Positions 44,644-56,448 of a stretch of DNA of 64,000 nt are shown one piece after another. The notes below the pieces were generated by a model. That model worked only from the letters and a program-made list of their open reading frames with translations, did not search any database and was not told the DNA's origin. The position numbers and the translations under genes are program-made. Position 1 is the first letter of the stretch; each line of letters opens with the position of its first letter. Origin of the DNA: Clitopilus passeckerianus (Eukaryota; Basidiomycota; Agaricomycetes; Agaricales; Entolomataceae); assembly GCA_944990035.1 (NCBI GenBank), contig CALYLX010000071.1:310001-374000 (forward strand), read 5' to 3'.

Positions 44644-44999
44644 GAGGTAGGAATTCAAGAAAGGTGGGATCTTTCATAACGAACATTGAACATTGCAAGC
44701 AATTTTCGTGCGGAATGCAGAGGTCTCAGTGAGGAGCCAGCCACAACCGTTTCTGCATCCGAATAGGCCGACAACGGCCATCAGTAAAACGAGTTACCCG
44801 CCTCTTGCCGCAGACACACAACGCCAACAGGGAAGGAAGTTAATTCCATGGTTATTTCTACGGTAGGAGGGTGCTCTTTATCTGGATAAAATTTCCTGCC
44901 GTAGATAATCCCAAAAACGCGGGCTCATTGTATAAACTCGTTCTTGTTCGTACTGGGTGTGGGGAAACCGGCCAGCAATACAAATAAACGGCTCCGAGA
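44644..44999. other. Intergenic region between F-box copies E and F
   Basis: Promoter of copy E and 3' flank of copy F, about 350 bp. No gene, repeat or RNA seen. Confidence 0.45.
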
Positions 45000-46740
45000 C
45001 TAAGGATCAAATAGAAATGCAAACACTTCCGTCCACGACGATCTGTTGATTCCTACAGACAGGTCTGGCAACTCCCTATTCCAGCGGCTGCGTACATGAA
45101 TCGGTTTTCGGGTAGGGAATAGCGAAAACCGATTGAGAGCCGGGAAGATGTTCCGAAGGAGTGCAGCTGTTTTGGATGGGGAGCTAGGTGATGAGTTGCC
45201 CACATATAGCGTCCGCAAAGCGCCATTCTTCCGGTGGTCTGGGTGTAGGGGCTCTGCATCCCGTGTGTCAATTTCAATGGCAAGATTAACCAATCGGGGA
45301 CACTCCACGGCGTAGGTGACGAGATCAACGAGCTTGATTGTTGGCTCATTCATGGGATCTGTCTGCCAGAGATTAGAATGAAAGAGGAGGCTTTTGATAT
45401 TTCGCCAGCTCCGTGCCGAGTTCTCAACAAACCCTTTGTCTATGTGGACCCCGCCAGGATTTCCAACTTCGAGGTGATCCAGGTTGACGAATGGGAACAG
45501 CCATTGCAAGTGTTCTCCCCGGATCACGCGGCTTTGTTTCCTGGAATTGGCTATAATCCGAACGTGCTTGAGGAAGGAAGGGCTAGCCTTAGCTGCCAAG
45601 AGTTCGAGTAAGCTATCCCAACCATTCGCGAGCTCGCAGGCATTGAATTCGTACTCGAATGATCGGAGGCGAGAGTTTTCCTGTACGAGAAGGTTTAAAA
45701 AATCAATGCCGAACTTGATGCCTCCTGTCTGAAGGGCAAGCCTTTCCAAATTAGGGAAACCGAGGTGGGAACCGCCTTTTGTTGGAAGTGAGAGCCGAAA
45801 TGGTTCGGCTGAGCAATCGGGCAAAAGCAAGTAGAGGTCAAGTTCGCAGAGGGTTGGGATGGAAGAGAGTTTTTCAATCAGCTCCATTGAAGGGTGTACG
45901 ACACTTATAGTTGTAAGGTGGTGCAAGTTACAAATGAGATTGGAGATTGCGATTGCTTCCGGAGACTCCGTACGATCTTCCGCAAAATTCAAGCTGTCGT
46001 TAAGCAGTAGCTTGTCAAGGGCCGGACAGTACTGTTCAATGGCGCAGAAGAATATGCCGCGATCAAGCGGGGACAAGCGTAAGCCCGCCGTGTCCAGGTG
46101 TACGGACTTTAAGGTGTCGCTCATGTAGAGATGTACAAAGTTAAGCCATTCAGGGGATACTTCTCCGCACGAGAGTGTAATGGATTTTAGGTTTGGGAAT
46201 AGGCATCGACCTCCGTTGGCCACGTTCAAGGCTCTCCATAGGCTAGGAAGCTCGTAATCGTTGCTTGCCTTGCGGCGGAATTCCGAAGAGAAGCAGGTCT
46301 GAGTCGTGCCATACAACCGCACTTGTCGCGCCTTGTTAGTAAACTCTTCCATGTCACTAGGTCGGATGGGTCGACGGAGACACTAGATAAGTAGTGTCAG
46401 TTCGGGCAGGGTTACACACAAGTATGTCTCCACTCACAACAATTGACTCCTCTATTGGCTCATCGTCCCAATCACCCTCATCCTCATCCCTAACCTCACG
46501 CCATTCCAGTTCCCAGAGATCCTGCGGCATGCATTTCACCAGAGGACGGATAGAAATAACAGCTGACCAGATATAGCTGCAACTTGGTTCGTAAAAAGCG
46601 CGGCAGGTGAGCGAAAGGGCTTGCAAAGAAGGGCTTCGAGCAGGAAGCTGCTCCCAATCATCATTATCATCTCTGTAACATTCTGCAACATAGGAGCAGA
46701 CCAGGTCCAAAATCTCGGGCATTTGGAGGCATCGATGCAT
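45000..46740 (-). CDS. F-box/LRR protein, copy F
   Basis: Two exons. The F-box exon starts at 46740: MHRCLQMPEILDLVCSYVAE, then LQALSLTCRAFYEPSCSYIWS and IRPLVKCMPQDLWELEW, with an acidic patch. An intron (GTGAGT..CTAG, about 46383-46437) leads to CLRRPIRPSDMEEF and ANGGRCLFPNLKSITLSCGE. Leucine-rich repeats follow (CPALDKLLLNDSLNFAE, LICNLHHLTTISV, SIPTLCELDLYL, FPNLERLALQTGG). It ends EVFAFLFDP-stop. In-frame ATGs upstream of 46740 exist, but all three copies share MHRCL as the common start. F-box proteins link substrates to SCF ubiquitin ligase through Skp1; the target is unknown. Length is about 566 residues. Confidence 0.75.
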
Positions 46741-47307
46741 TTCCGAGCGTATGTTTGACGGCGGACGAGTCAAGAAGGAACAACCGAGAAAGACACCTTG
46801 AAGTGGGTTGTCACGCAACTGTAACGCGACGACGTGTTAGTTGGCCTGAACCATTTCGGAGCCGCAGGGTCTCCTACTCACTCGTTGGTAGGGAAGTTGC
46901 GTGCAAGGGTGATTGTTTGGCAATTTAATTGGCAATTTAATATGACCCTACCCTGAATCTCAATATTAGTATGGCGGTGGGTTACTTTTCTTTCAACGTA
47001 GTCTTAAAATAAAATCCAAACAAAATCCAAGGAACTGTACCCAGCTACAGGTGATCAAAAGTCTACGTAGCTGAACTCGATCCAACATCATCCCAACCCA
47101 TCAGTAAGAAGATTAGAGCCCGAGCTGGCCGTTCCATATCTGGAATGAATCCCTTTTTCTCAGTGGTTGAGCACTTAGAGAGTCGAACTCGTTCCGCCAC
47201 TACAAAATGATCAATCCTGAGTGGCTCTGGTTTGTGATAGTCCCAAGCGTGCCAAAGCAGCACGATATGAACCCAATTCCATCGCCCGTGCGAAGAAAAA
47301 TTGAAGG
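46741..47307. other. Intergenic region between F-box copies F and G
   Basis: An 82-codon minus-strand frame (47063-47311) starts exactly at the stop of copy G and may be a lost or alternative C-terminal exon; it resembles nothing I know. GGCAATTTAATT is repeated in tandem at about 46918-46942. No other structure. Confidence 0.35.
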
Positions 47308-49019
47308 TCAACGATGTGGCAGGTAATTGAAGGCCTCCATCCAGAGTGATCGGTATCCCAGGAATTGGACTGGTGACTCCATATTACTGAATTGGTGGGT
47401 CTTGGTACCGGGAGGGAACATGGAAGATGGTTGCTGTATTTCCGGGGATATATCTCGCAGCAGGGCGGCGGTCTTGGGCAGAGAGTCCGGTGACGGGTTG
47501 ACCACATACAATGTGCGTACGGTGCCGTTTTTTCGGTCGTTTGGTTGGAGGGGCTCTGCGTCCTGGGCATCAAATCCAATGGCAAGTTCGACGAGGTGAG
47601 GGCACTCGACGGCGTATGTGGTGAGATCGATGAGTTTGATCCTAGGGATGTGTATGGGGCTTATCTCCCATGAATTGTAGAGGAGGAGGCCTTTGATATC
47701 TCGCCGGCTTCGGGCGGAATTTCCGATGAACGATCTGTCTATGGCGACTCCACATGGGCCGCAAAGCTCAAGATACTCTAGGTGGATGAATGGGAAGAGC
47801 AACTCCAATTTTTCGCCTCGAACCATACTGTTCCCATGGCTAGAATAGTCAACGATTTTGACGTGCCTGAGGCAGGAAGGGCTGGCCTTGGCAGCTAGTA
47901 GTTCGAGTAGCCTATCCCAGCTATTGAGAGGCTCGTAAAAATGGAATTCGTATTCAAATGATCGAAGGGGAGAGTTTTCGTGAACGAGGAGATCAAAGAA
48001 ATCGATGCCGAATTGTGTTCCTCGCGTTCGAAGATTCAGGTTCTCTAAGCTGGGGAACCCAAGATAGGAGTTGTTCCGTGTCGGAGGTGAGAGCCGGTAA
48101 GGTGCGCCGCGTGGAGTTCCGAGGTCTTCCAGATATATGTCGAGGTCAAGTTCGCGCAGGTTTGGAAGGGAGGAAAGCTTCTCGACCAGTTCTCCTGAAA
48201 CGTGGTTGAGACTTAATATTGTAAGGTGATGCAAGCCTAAGACGAGATTGGAGAGGGTTTTTGCTTCGAGGGAGCTGCTGCGATCCTCTGCAATTTTCAG
48301 GGTGTCTTGGATCACAAGCTCCTCAAGAAACGGGCAATAGGCTTCAAGGGCGGAGAAGAATATGCATCGGTTGAAAGGCGATAAATCTTCGTCTATGCCT
48401 GCTTCTTCTACGCTGACGAATTTCAAGGTAGTGCTCAGGAAGAGGTGCACGTAACTAAGCCAGTCAGTCGAAATGTCCTCGCACGTGAATACGATGTGCT
48501 TCAAGTTTGGGAATAAGCATCGACCTCCATTTGCCGCGTTTAACGCCCTCCATAACATGGGAAGTTCGTACTGGCTGCTAGCGTAGCGGCGGCCTCCCGA
48601 AGGGGAGTAAGGGCTGCCATACGTTCTGACCCGTTGCGCATTATGGTTAAACTTGACCATATCGTCCGGCCGGATGATTCGGCAAAGTTCCTAGAACATG
48701 GGATGTCATTAGTGCCCATTTTTTTTAAAATACATACAAGTATTGGGACGTCGCGTGGGGAATCTTCCCCATCCACCACGATTATACGGTCCATTTTCCA
48801 CACGTCTGGCGACCTGGATTGGATGAGCGGGCGAATGGTAATCAGGGAGGACCAAATATAGCTGCAGCTCGGTTCGTAGAAAGCGCGACACGTAAGCGAA
48901 AGAGCTTGTAGAGAAGCACTTCGAGCTGGAAGATCGGGCCAATAATGATCGGGCTGGAAAACTGCAGTGTAGGAGCAAATTGTGTCCAAGATTTCAGGTA
49001 TCTGAAGGCAACGATGCAT
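47308..49019 (-). CDS. F-box/LRR protein, copy G
   Basis: Same design as copy F. The start at 49019 reads MHRCLQIPEILDTICSYTAV, then LQALSLTCRAFYEPSCSYIWSS and ITIRPLIQSRSPDVWKM. An intron (GTATGT..CTAG, about 48687-48735) joins PIL to ELCRIIRPDDMVKF. LRR part: ANGGRCLFPNLKHIVFTCED, EAYCPFLEELVIQDTLK, LSSLPNLRELDLDIYL, FPSLENLNLRTRG. It ends EAFNYLPHR-stop. No frame breaks were found. Copies F and G align along their full length, and both keep the Ile-Arg-Pro-x-Asp-Met junction after the intron. Role as an SCF substrate adaptor is inferred from the F-box. Confidence 0.75.
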
Positions 49020-49263
49020 TTCAGAGGGGTTTGCCGTGAGATCGAGAGATGTAATAGAAGAGTGCCTGTTAAGAGGAGGAACTGGGTTTTGCAAGTTGCC
49101 CGAGGATTTTCAATGTAAGGATGTTGTTGTCCGAGTCAAAAGAGAGTGTAAAGTTGCGCGACGCGTTGTTTGGCAGGAGCAACAAATGCAAACAGTCCAC
49201 ATCTGGCAGTTGCTCTCGGCTCGGACTTCGGAACCAGCGTAGTCCTCCAAGTCGTCAGCCATT

Positions 49264-52033
49264 ATGCGCTCAACGTTTCCGCGATCCAGCGTTCTCCTCC
49301 TTGGGTCCAACAATGTGCAGAGCTTGGTTCCTTCAACAATACTCTCACAGATTGAGGCTCTACTAGACAGCCATCGTATAACAGAAGCTATTGAGCTAGC
49401 AGACCAGCAACGGAGGAAGGTGCAAGCAAACCTGACTATCGACGAGGATGAGGTCCGTCACTGTTCTTAGCAAAGGGAATTAGAGGCTAAACTTGGCTTT
49501 TTGGACAGGCAGAAGAGCTGCGCTACGTCTATCAACGTATAGGTTTCAAGTCTTTTGGAGAAACACGCTTCGCCGAGGCCTTCGACCATTTCTTCAACGG
49601 GGAGTTAGACCCTCGCCTGGTCATCAGTTATTTCCCAGAACTACGTGGCTCGCTCTTCAGCGCTGCTGATGAACTGGACATATTTGCTGGTGTAGCAGAA
49701 CGTATGCCCACTGAGGCATCTGTTGAAGACATTGGTATGTCTTCTGCTTTCATTCTGGTCCTTCCCTTCCTCATTCCTCTTCCCCTTCCATCGACTTCTT
49801 TGTCCTTTGGAAACTGATATAGTCATACTCAATCTAGTCAGGAACTACTCTCCACATCTCTCGCCCAACACCCGGTCTGCGCCTACGACATCTGAATTAC
49901 GAAAGTTGTTACTGGCGGAGGCCGTAGAGAAATTGGAGATATTCCTGAAAAGGTGGCGGACGAAGTGGAAAATTGACGCTGGCGATAGAACTGTTGCCAG
50001 TGGCTCTGCAGGTGGCCAGAAAACCGCGGAAGATCCTGCATTGGCGGTTAGTGTACGAAATTTGTTTTTCAAGAAAGCGACCTGACCCGGTACATAGGCT
50101 GTCGAAACAGTGCTCGCTAAATTATGGGCACAAACAGAGAAGACTCAGGACCTATATACCCTTATACGAGACCCAGAAAGCCAAGTTGTTTTGGATGAAG
50201 TCGAAACGGTTCTGCAACGCAACGGCCAATATAACGCTCTCTGCATGCTTTACAGAGACCAGGGCCAAACTCATAAACTATTAGACGCGTTGGCGAAGTG
50301 AGTCATTTACAGCCTCCTGTTCCTGCAAGGCTGACGTTTCTGACCCACAGGATCGCTGATGGTGAATGGACCGACGAAGATATTCCTGACCCGATATCCG
50401 ACATTGTATCAGTTCTCAACAGCAAGAGAGACAGATCGCTGAAACAAAAGTGGGGAATTTGGTTGCTGAAACGTGACCCAGAACGTGGGCTTAAGGTACT
50501 TCTCTGCTTGACCTGAGTCGGCCATCGAGCTAAATGCCATAACAGCTCCTAATGCCGGAAACCTCGGGCAAACGACGCGAGAAGAAACCCGAAGAAGATG
50601 ACCTTGCGCTGCTTGAACAAATTCAAGATACAAGCCCGGAAGCAGGTGTTCAATTCCTGGAGTATCTCGTCCTGCAAAAGAAGAGCTCGGTAAGCCAGGT
50701 CATCCATTCCATGAAACTAACTCTAATGCCTGTCTAGTCGCGCGATCTACACACTCAATTCGCAGTTTCTTGCCTCAATCATGTCGTATCCTACCTGGCC
50801 AACGACTCAGTTTCAAAACTCTGGAGAGCAAAAAGTAATTTGTTCAACACTGTTACCTATTTCAGCACTGACAATTCTCTTTTAGCTGCTTCTTACATTA
50901 ACCGAAATGAGGCCTCCAGTAATGGCTCGTCATTCCTGTCATATTTTGCCTCAACAACGCCGGATTCTCCATCAAAAAGAGCCCGGCTAAAACTCGTTCT
51001 CCTCCTCGCTGGTTCATCGCTGTACGATGCACCTGCGATACGAGCTCGAATAGCCGAGCACGAAAAGTGGTTGAAGTTTGAAACTGCTATCGTTGATGCC
51101 AAGGTTAGTCGTCCGTTATTGCCTGCATTGATACACTTTATTCATCTTACTTGACATTGTTAGCTCAAGAACCACCGAGCGGTCCTGCACATCTTGATAC
51201 ACGATTTGAACGACCCAACACCAGCGGAAACCTACTGTGCGCTCGGAGGCAACATCATCCCTCCCAGGCTACTGCAGACATTAGTGGAGCAAGACCCTAG
51301 TTTGCAACTCGTGGCTGAAAGGCTGTTTGGCGTCTCTGTGACTAAAGATAAAGGCCAAATCGTATTACCTGCTTCGGCACCTGTGGATGAAGAGCTGAGG
51401 AAGGAACTGGTGCAAATCCTGCTAGAAGTGTACTTGAGCGAGGGGTAGCCCATTCTTGCTTCGTTCCTGCCTCTGAAACTGACGCTTTAACGCCTGCCAG
51501 GGAGAAAAGTCGGAACCATGCAGCAAACATCATCAACTCTCAAGGACTAAATATGGATGTCTTAGACGTATGTCCTGTGCTTTATCAGGCTAAGCTTGTA
51601 CTTACATGATGGTGTTACAGATAATCCAAATGGTCCCTCCCACATGGACTGTCAACTCCATGTCATCCTTCCTCACAAGATCATTCAGGAGAACCTTGCA
51701 CTACAGGCACGAAGGGCAAATTGTGAAAAACATAAGCGCCGGCCAAAACCTGGAGGTTCGTGATTCTGTCGCCACTCTGTGCCTTGGCTGAATATCCCAC
51801 GACAGACGAAGGAACAGACATGGCTCATCCTTCAGAATGAGGATTACGTCGTTGAGGAGCCCCTTGACGATGATCAAGGTGATGCTGGCGAGGAGGGTCT
51901 GTTGCAAGAGAAAGGCGGAGTGGAGAAGGTAGCACTCGGCCTGCAGCTGGAAGGCGTGCCTGTGCATGGGCTCGGCTTCAGTGGATCAGAGAAGGCGGTC
52001 GTTGACGAGGACAGTGGTGAAAGTATTACATAA
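49264..52033 (+). CDS. Vps39/TGFBRAP1 (Vps3-like) vesicle-tethering subunit, lacking its N-terminal CNH domain
   Basis: About eleven exons give SVLLLGSNNVQSLVPSTILSQIEALLD at the very start, then ELRYVYQRIGFKSFGETRFAEAFDHF, ELDPRLVISYFPELRGSL, VVLDEVETVLQRNGQYNALCML, IWLLKRDPERGLKLLMP and GVQFLEYLVLQKKS. The end has LNDPTPAETYCALGG, IIQMVPPTWTVNSMSSFL and LHYRHEGQIVKNISAGQ, the Vps39 domain 1/2 pair. It ends DEDSGESIT-stop. Such proteins tether endosomes and vacuoles in CORVET/HOPS. Full-length members carry an N-terminal CNH domain of about 400-500 residues. Here only 245 bp separate the ATG from the divergent F-box gene, and an in-frame stop lies 24 bp upstream of the ATG. The 5' end therefore appears lost or moved. 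Confidence 0.75.
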
Positions 52034-52412
52034 CAGTAAAGGTTGTGTAACTTTTCTAAAGTGAGGTTACGACATCATTTTCGGCCCTCTGGATCGCTTT
52101 TTAAATGCTGTAGTGCTGGGAACCAGCTTGCATCGGAGGCTGTCTACTATCTCATAGGATATTCAACTGTCCCATCGTCACCTGCCAGATAAATGTGATT
52201 AGAGGCCTATCACAATCTAAGCGCTGTAATAGACGCTAAACATCGTACAGTCATGTCTGTTTTTCTGCTTACCTGTGCTCTGGGATGGGAGCAAAGCAAG
52301 CTGGTCCCTAAAATCAGGTTGTCGGAGCGATGTTGGTTGTACAGCCCTTCTGTGACTACCGCGCTTCTGATTATCCGCACTTCGTTTAACAGTCCGAGCC
52401 CGAAGCGGGGGT
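52034..52412. other. Intergenic region upstream of the BTB pseudogene
   Basis: 3' flank of the Vps39-like gene. The AACAG at about 52391-52396 could be the acceptor of a lost upstream exon of the BTB pseudogene. Nothing else was seen. Confidence 0.4.
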
Positions 52413-52835
52413 GTGACTTATAGGTCCAGCGACGGCATACTGTTCAAAATTCATTCGCTGTATGTGAATGCGCATACCGAAAATCTTGGTCCGCTGGAAG
52501 CCTTCTCCCTGGATGAGATTGTCGATCTTCCTGAGGACTCCCAAACCTTGGACTTGTCGTTTCAGTTCCGATGCCCCAGCCTGACTTGCGCTTTATCGAG
52601 TTCAACGCGTTGGAAAAATTGGCTGAGGCTGTCGAGAAATACGAGGTGTACCCTGCTATGAATCGATGCAACATGTTCATGGAGTAGGAAACAACTCACA
52701 CGCCATCCATCCTCGGTCTTATTTTATGCCTACCGGCATGATTATGCAGACCTACGGGACCGAGCCGCCCTTCTTCACCTCAGTAAATCGATTGATTTAG
52801 CGATTAAAGGGATGCCAATGGGGCTTACCATCCCG
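52413..52835 (+). pseudogene. BTB/POZ-domain gene fragment, decayed
   Basis: The open part reads TYRSSDGILFKIHSLYVN and VDLPEDSQTLDLSFQF, the start of a fungal BTB domain. At about 52560-52575 a shift is needed to continue PQPDLRFIEFNALEKLAEAVEKYEVY and MNRCNMFME. A TAG stop follows at 52685-52687, and a further shift precedes VLFYAYRHDYADLRDRAAL and MPMGLTIPWV. Pattern and order match an intact BTB gene such as that at 53064-54175, so this is a dead copy. No upstream first exon was found. Confidence 0.7.
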
Positions 52836-53063
52836 TGGGTGAGGTCTTCCCAGTTTCCTCCAAAATTTCAAACTGTTTTGACATCCAGTTCCAAAGATTA
52901 GATACCACGCTGCCTGGGATGTTCTCCGCCGAGAGATCTTGAGAAAGCTCTGCCAGGACCATGCGGCCAGACGCATCTACGTGACGAAGGAGAGGCGTAC
53001 TATACTCATGCAGATTCAGAGCGATCTAACTTGCCTCCGGCGCCTGGCCTCGCCATCTTCGTC

Positions 53064-54175
53064 ATGGACATCGGAAACGGTCTCACTCTTTGGAGCCTTG
53101 CAGGCAACTTCCAACGACGAGGAAATATACAAGCCCGTATTCGCCAGATTCCTTCGTTTTCAGACTTCAGGCGTCAGACCGCCACGCAACCCCGCGGCCT
53201 GGCTGCTCCCACCCGTGATCCTGACCAGTCACCAGAAACTGTGCAGCAGTATTTAGACTCATTCGGGAGTGAAGGTGTGCATTCTATCAACAGCCTCTTG
53301 AGTATCTCGCCCAACCCTTCCTGCAGAAGTTCTTTTCCGTTCGTCTGATGGCAGACGATTTTCTATTTCCCGGACAGTGATTCGAGCTTGTGGGAGTGGC
53401 TTCCCTTTACCACGTTCAAGACAGGAACATGTTGACCTCCCAGAGGATAGTGCCACCCTAGACCTGCTCCTAAGATTCATGCATAAGATGGCACCACCTA
53501 AGGTGGCGAATTTTGAATGTGAACCTCTGGAATCCCTCGCGCTAGCTGCACACAGGTATCGGGTTCATGCCGCTGCAGGTGCCTGCAAAGATCATCTCAG
53601 GTGGATATACCTCTCGTTCTTAGCTTCCCCCATCTAAATTTCCCTCCAGGATGTTCTCAACAAGTCATCCCTTGCCGCTAATGATATACGGCATTAGAGT
53701 AATGGACTCCAAATTCATTGATCTCGCGACCCCGTTTGTGTTAGATCTTTGCCCCAGGGATGTCGCCACGCAACTCCCAGATGAGTCGGTGGTTCCGTGG
53801 GTAAGTACCTCGAACAGCTATGTCTACATGTCCTCCTAACGCGATATCAAGACGGCATACTATGCCCTTTGGCAGAAGACGCATTCCAAAGCATTCAAGA
53901 TTTGGTTCAAACATTCTCCCACCTCGCCGAGTATCTGCACATGGTGCCCAGGGGGGGACCAGTATCTCTATGTCTTGTTCCAACTCGGGGAGGGTATCCA
54001 AGGCTTCAAGAAATTGCAAGAACTGAGATTACCCAGAATGGCTAAGAGCCGCCCTTCCAAGCTGTGCAACACATGTCAGCCATGGGTTTTCTCATTCGTC
54101 TCTGCATGCAAAACCAGATTCCGCCTTTTTCGTCCTTCCTCCGACGTTGGAAAGGTCAGATTGGCTTGTGATTGA
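53064..54175 (+). CDS. BTB/POZ-domain protein
   Basis: Spliced from four exons. The first gives MDIGNGLTLWSLAGN and ends QQYLDSFGSE. An intron (GTGTGC..CTGCAG, about 53275-53326) joins EVLFRSSDGRRFSISR, the BTB opening. Then come VDLPEDSATLDLLLRFMHKM, FECEPLESLALAAHRYRVHAA, and (intron at about 53600-53650) MFSTSHPLPLMIYGIRVMD, ATPFVLDLCPRDVATQLPD. After a third intron at about 53799-53851 the tail reads TAYYALWQKTHSKAFKIWF and CNTCQPWVFSFVSACK, ending RLACD-stop. The frame is intact. BTB proteins in mushrooms are a large, lineage-expanded family, often linked to Cul3 ubiquitin ligases. The first exon is less sure than the rest. Confidence 0.65.
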
Positions 54176-54899
54176 CTCTTTTCTCAGGTTTACAGATCAT
54201 CACTTTATTTTGATTCATGTATGCTTTATCCTTCAATGCTATGCATTCACTACCGAGAGCTGTATCCTTTGTCTGAATGTACTTACCATCATAGCCAAAG
54301 AGATATATGTCTACCAGTATTTGGGGTGTGGCCTTTGACCCGCTGCCAAGCATTCACAGTTCTCTTACTGCCGTCCAATGACCCTATGGTGAGAGCTAGA
54401 GCATTCCACGATACCCAGCTGCTCCTGAGGGGGAGTCAACCCTCCATGACCATGGAATATCCATGTTCCTGACTAGAACTCTTCTTGTCAACACAAGAAT
54501 GAATCGAGTACGAAGAGCCGAAGACAACGGACCTTTCTAGTCCTCCGGAAGTTCATCTTACGGTGTAAGCTTACTCTTGGAACTGTGTACGAAGCAAGAT
54601 GTTTCCGCTGGCTCTTTGAAAATGTGGGTACACGGTGAGTTCGCTGCAGGACATTCTTGTCGGCAAGAGCAGCCGGATTGGCCAGAGATCAGGTATGAAA
54701 TGCAGCTGAAATCCATAGCGGAGACCAACCAAGTAACACAGCAACTGAGGCTGGCACACTTTTAGGGTTATACCACCTACTTCTCCACTTTGGTATCATC
54801 TCGCGGGCACTATATGCGCAAATGCAATCAATCGTGTTTGACAAATCGTGATAACAAACCGAAAGCTATGACGTGAAACAAAAATCCTACAAATCTGCT
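54176..54899. other. Intergenic region between convergent BTB and eIF2-beta genes
   Basis: About 0.7 kb, AT-richer than the flanks, with only chance-length frames. No repeat or RNA recognised. Confidence 0.45.
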
Positions 54900-56201
54900 C
54901 TACGCCTTCTGCGCCTTCCTCTTTCCAACTTGCGCCTGGTATCCACTCTTGATGGCGTTGACCGAACGCCTACTGCCGCACGATTCGCAAGCAATGAAGA
55001 AGATACGGTTCTCCTTCGTCAACAGGGTGTCGGGTGATTTGCACGTTTTGCAGGTCACGTATTCGACTGTGTCATAGAACGTCAGTGAACGTGCAGTGGG
55101 GGGAGGAGAAAACTTACCAATGTATCGTCGCAAGACATTCTCGACCTGTTTCTGTTGGAAACGGCCCTTGATGACCAGACGACCTGCACCATCGACGGAT
55201 CCTGTTGTACCCATTTCGGAGAATAAGAATTGGATAACGTGTTCGGGCTACATTCAAGAGTCAGCTAGATGAAATATACGCGCGTTTAGAAGGAAAAGGA
55301 CTCGCCTGGCGATGCATACGCTTGCAGATATCCGCAACGTTGGCGAAGATCGACTTTTTGTTTCCTTCCCTGTGGATTTGAGGGGGTGCAATGGTGTATC
55401 GTTTCTGCGATGTGCTTGATAGGAGGGCTGGATTTGCTGCGTGAAGGGAAGAGTAGAATCGAGTGAGGAGCTAGAAAAGTTTATCTTAGTACCATATTTA
55501 AGGACGAAGCCGAGAATGAATTACCTCTTGGTATGTGTAGTCACGGTCGCTCTTGAGCCATGCCTCAGTGCCCGCGTCAACACCGACAGGTGCCTCACTA
55601 TGAGCAAAGACATCGTCACCGAGATCGGCTTCGTCCATGTTATCGAGGTGCGAGGTATCATGAGGACCAGCTTCGTCTTCGTCATCCTCGCCACCACCAG
55701 CCTTCTTCGACTCGTTGAGCTCCTTCTCGAAAGCATCGAGATCGAAGGCCGTCTTTTTCTTGCCAGATTTCTTTTTCTTCTTGAGATCAGAGAAGTCTAG
55801 GTCATCTCCTGCGGGTGCAGCAGCGGCATCTGCTGGAGTAGATGTACCAGAATCATCTCCCTGAGTTCTTTTATCAGTATCCTGCGCGATGAAGGAGAAA
55901 AAAGCCACCGATAGCGTACCAAGTCCATAGGAATCTCCTTCTTCTTTTTCTTCTTCTTCAAATCACCAAACATTGCCTTGAACTCATCGTCTTCCTTCGC
56001 TTCACCACCTGAGTCCTTCATCATCTCATGAGCTGTACTTGGTCCCAGATCGACTGCCACGCCGTTCAACGTCGTGTTGTCGATTGTTTCTGGTGCTGGG
56101 GTGGTCGGGTCTGCCTCGGCTCCCAAAGGATCCTCCCTGAAGGCAACCTTTGCCTTCTTCTTTTTCTTTAAAGATGGGTCAAATAACGGTTCTTCTGACA
56201 T
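54900..56201 (-). CDS. SUI3: Translation initiation factor eIF2 subunit beta
   Basis: The start at 56201 reads [19 protein letters not shown]. Three lysine blocks follow ([28 protein letters not shown]), the K-boxes that bind eIF5 and eIF2B-epsilon, set in acidic linkers. The conserved core reads [77 protein letters not shown]. The C-terminal zinc ribbon is [19 protein letters not shown]. It ends KRKAQKA-stop at 54900. eIF2-beta is part of the heterotrimer delivering initiator Met-tRNA to the 40S subunit. At least four introns. It is divergent from ATP3, with about 250 bp of shared promoter. Confidence 0.96.
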
Positions 56202-56448
56202 TTTGCCTGTGCTCGTCGTGGTCAAAGTCGTAGATGTGAAGTTATCGAGTCACCGAACTGCAAGCTTTCTGCTGATTACTTGATGAAAGTGACCTTTCAA
56301 AGGCCAATTCCAAATTGGGGTGGATTTGATACTCCGACTGATGGCTCACCGTGGGAATTACACACGGAAAAGCCGAGTGGCCCCGACGACGTTGAGCTGG
56401 TAAAATCCGTGCTGCTCCCTTCCTAGAATTCCTCCTTACATTCCCTTA

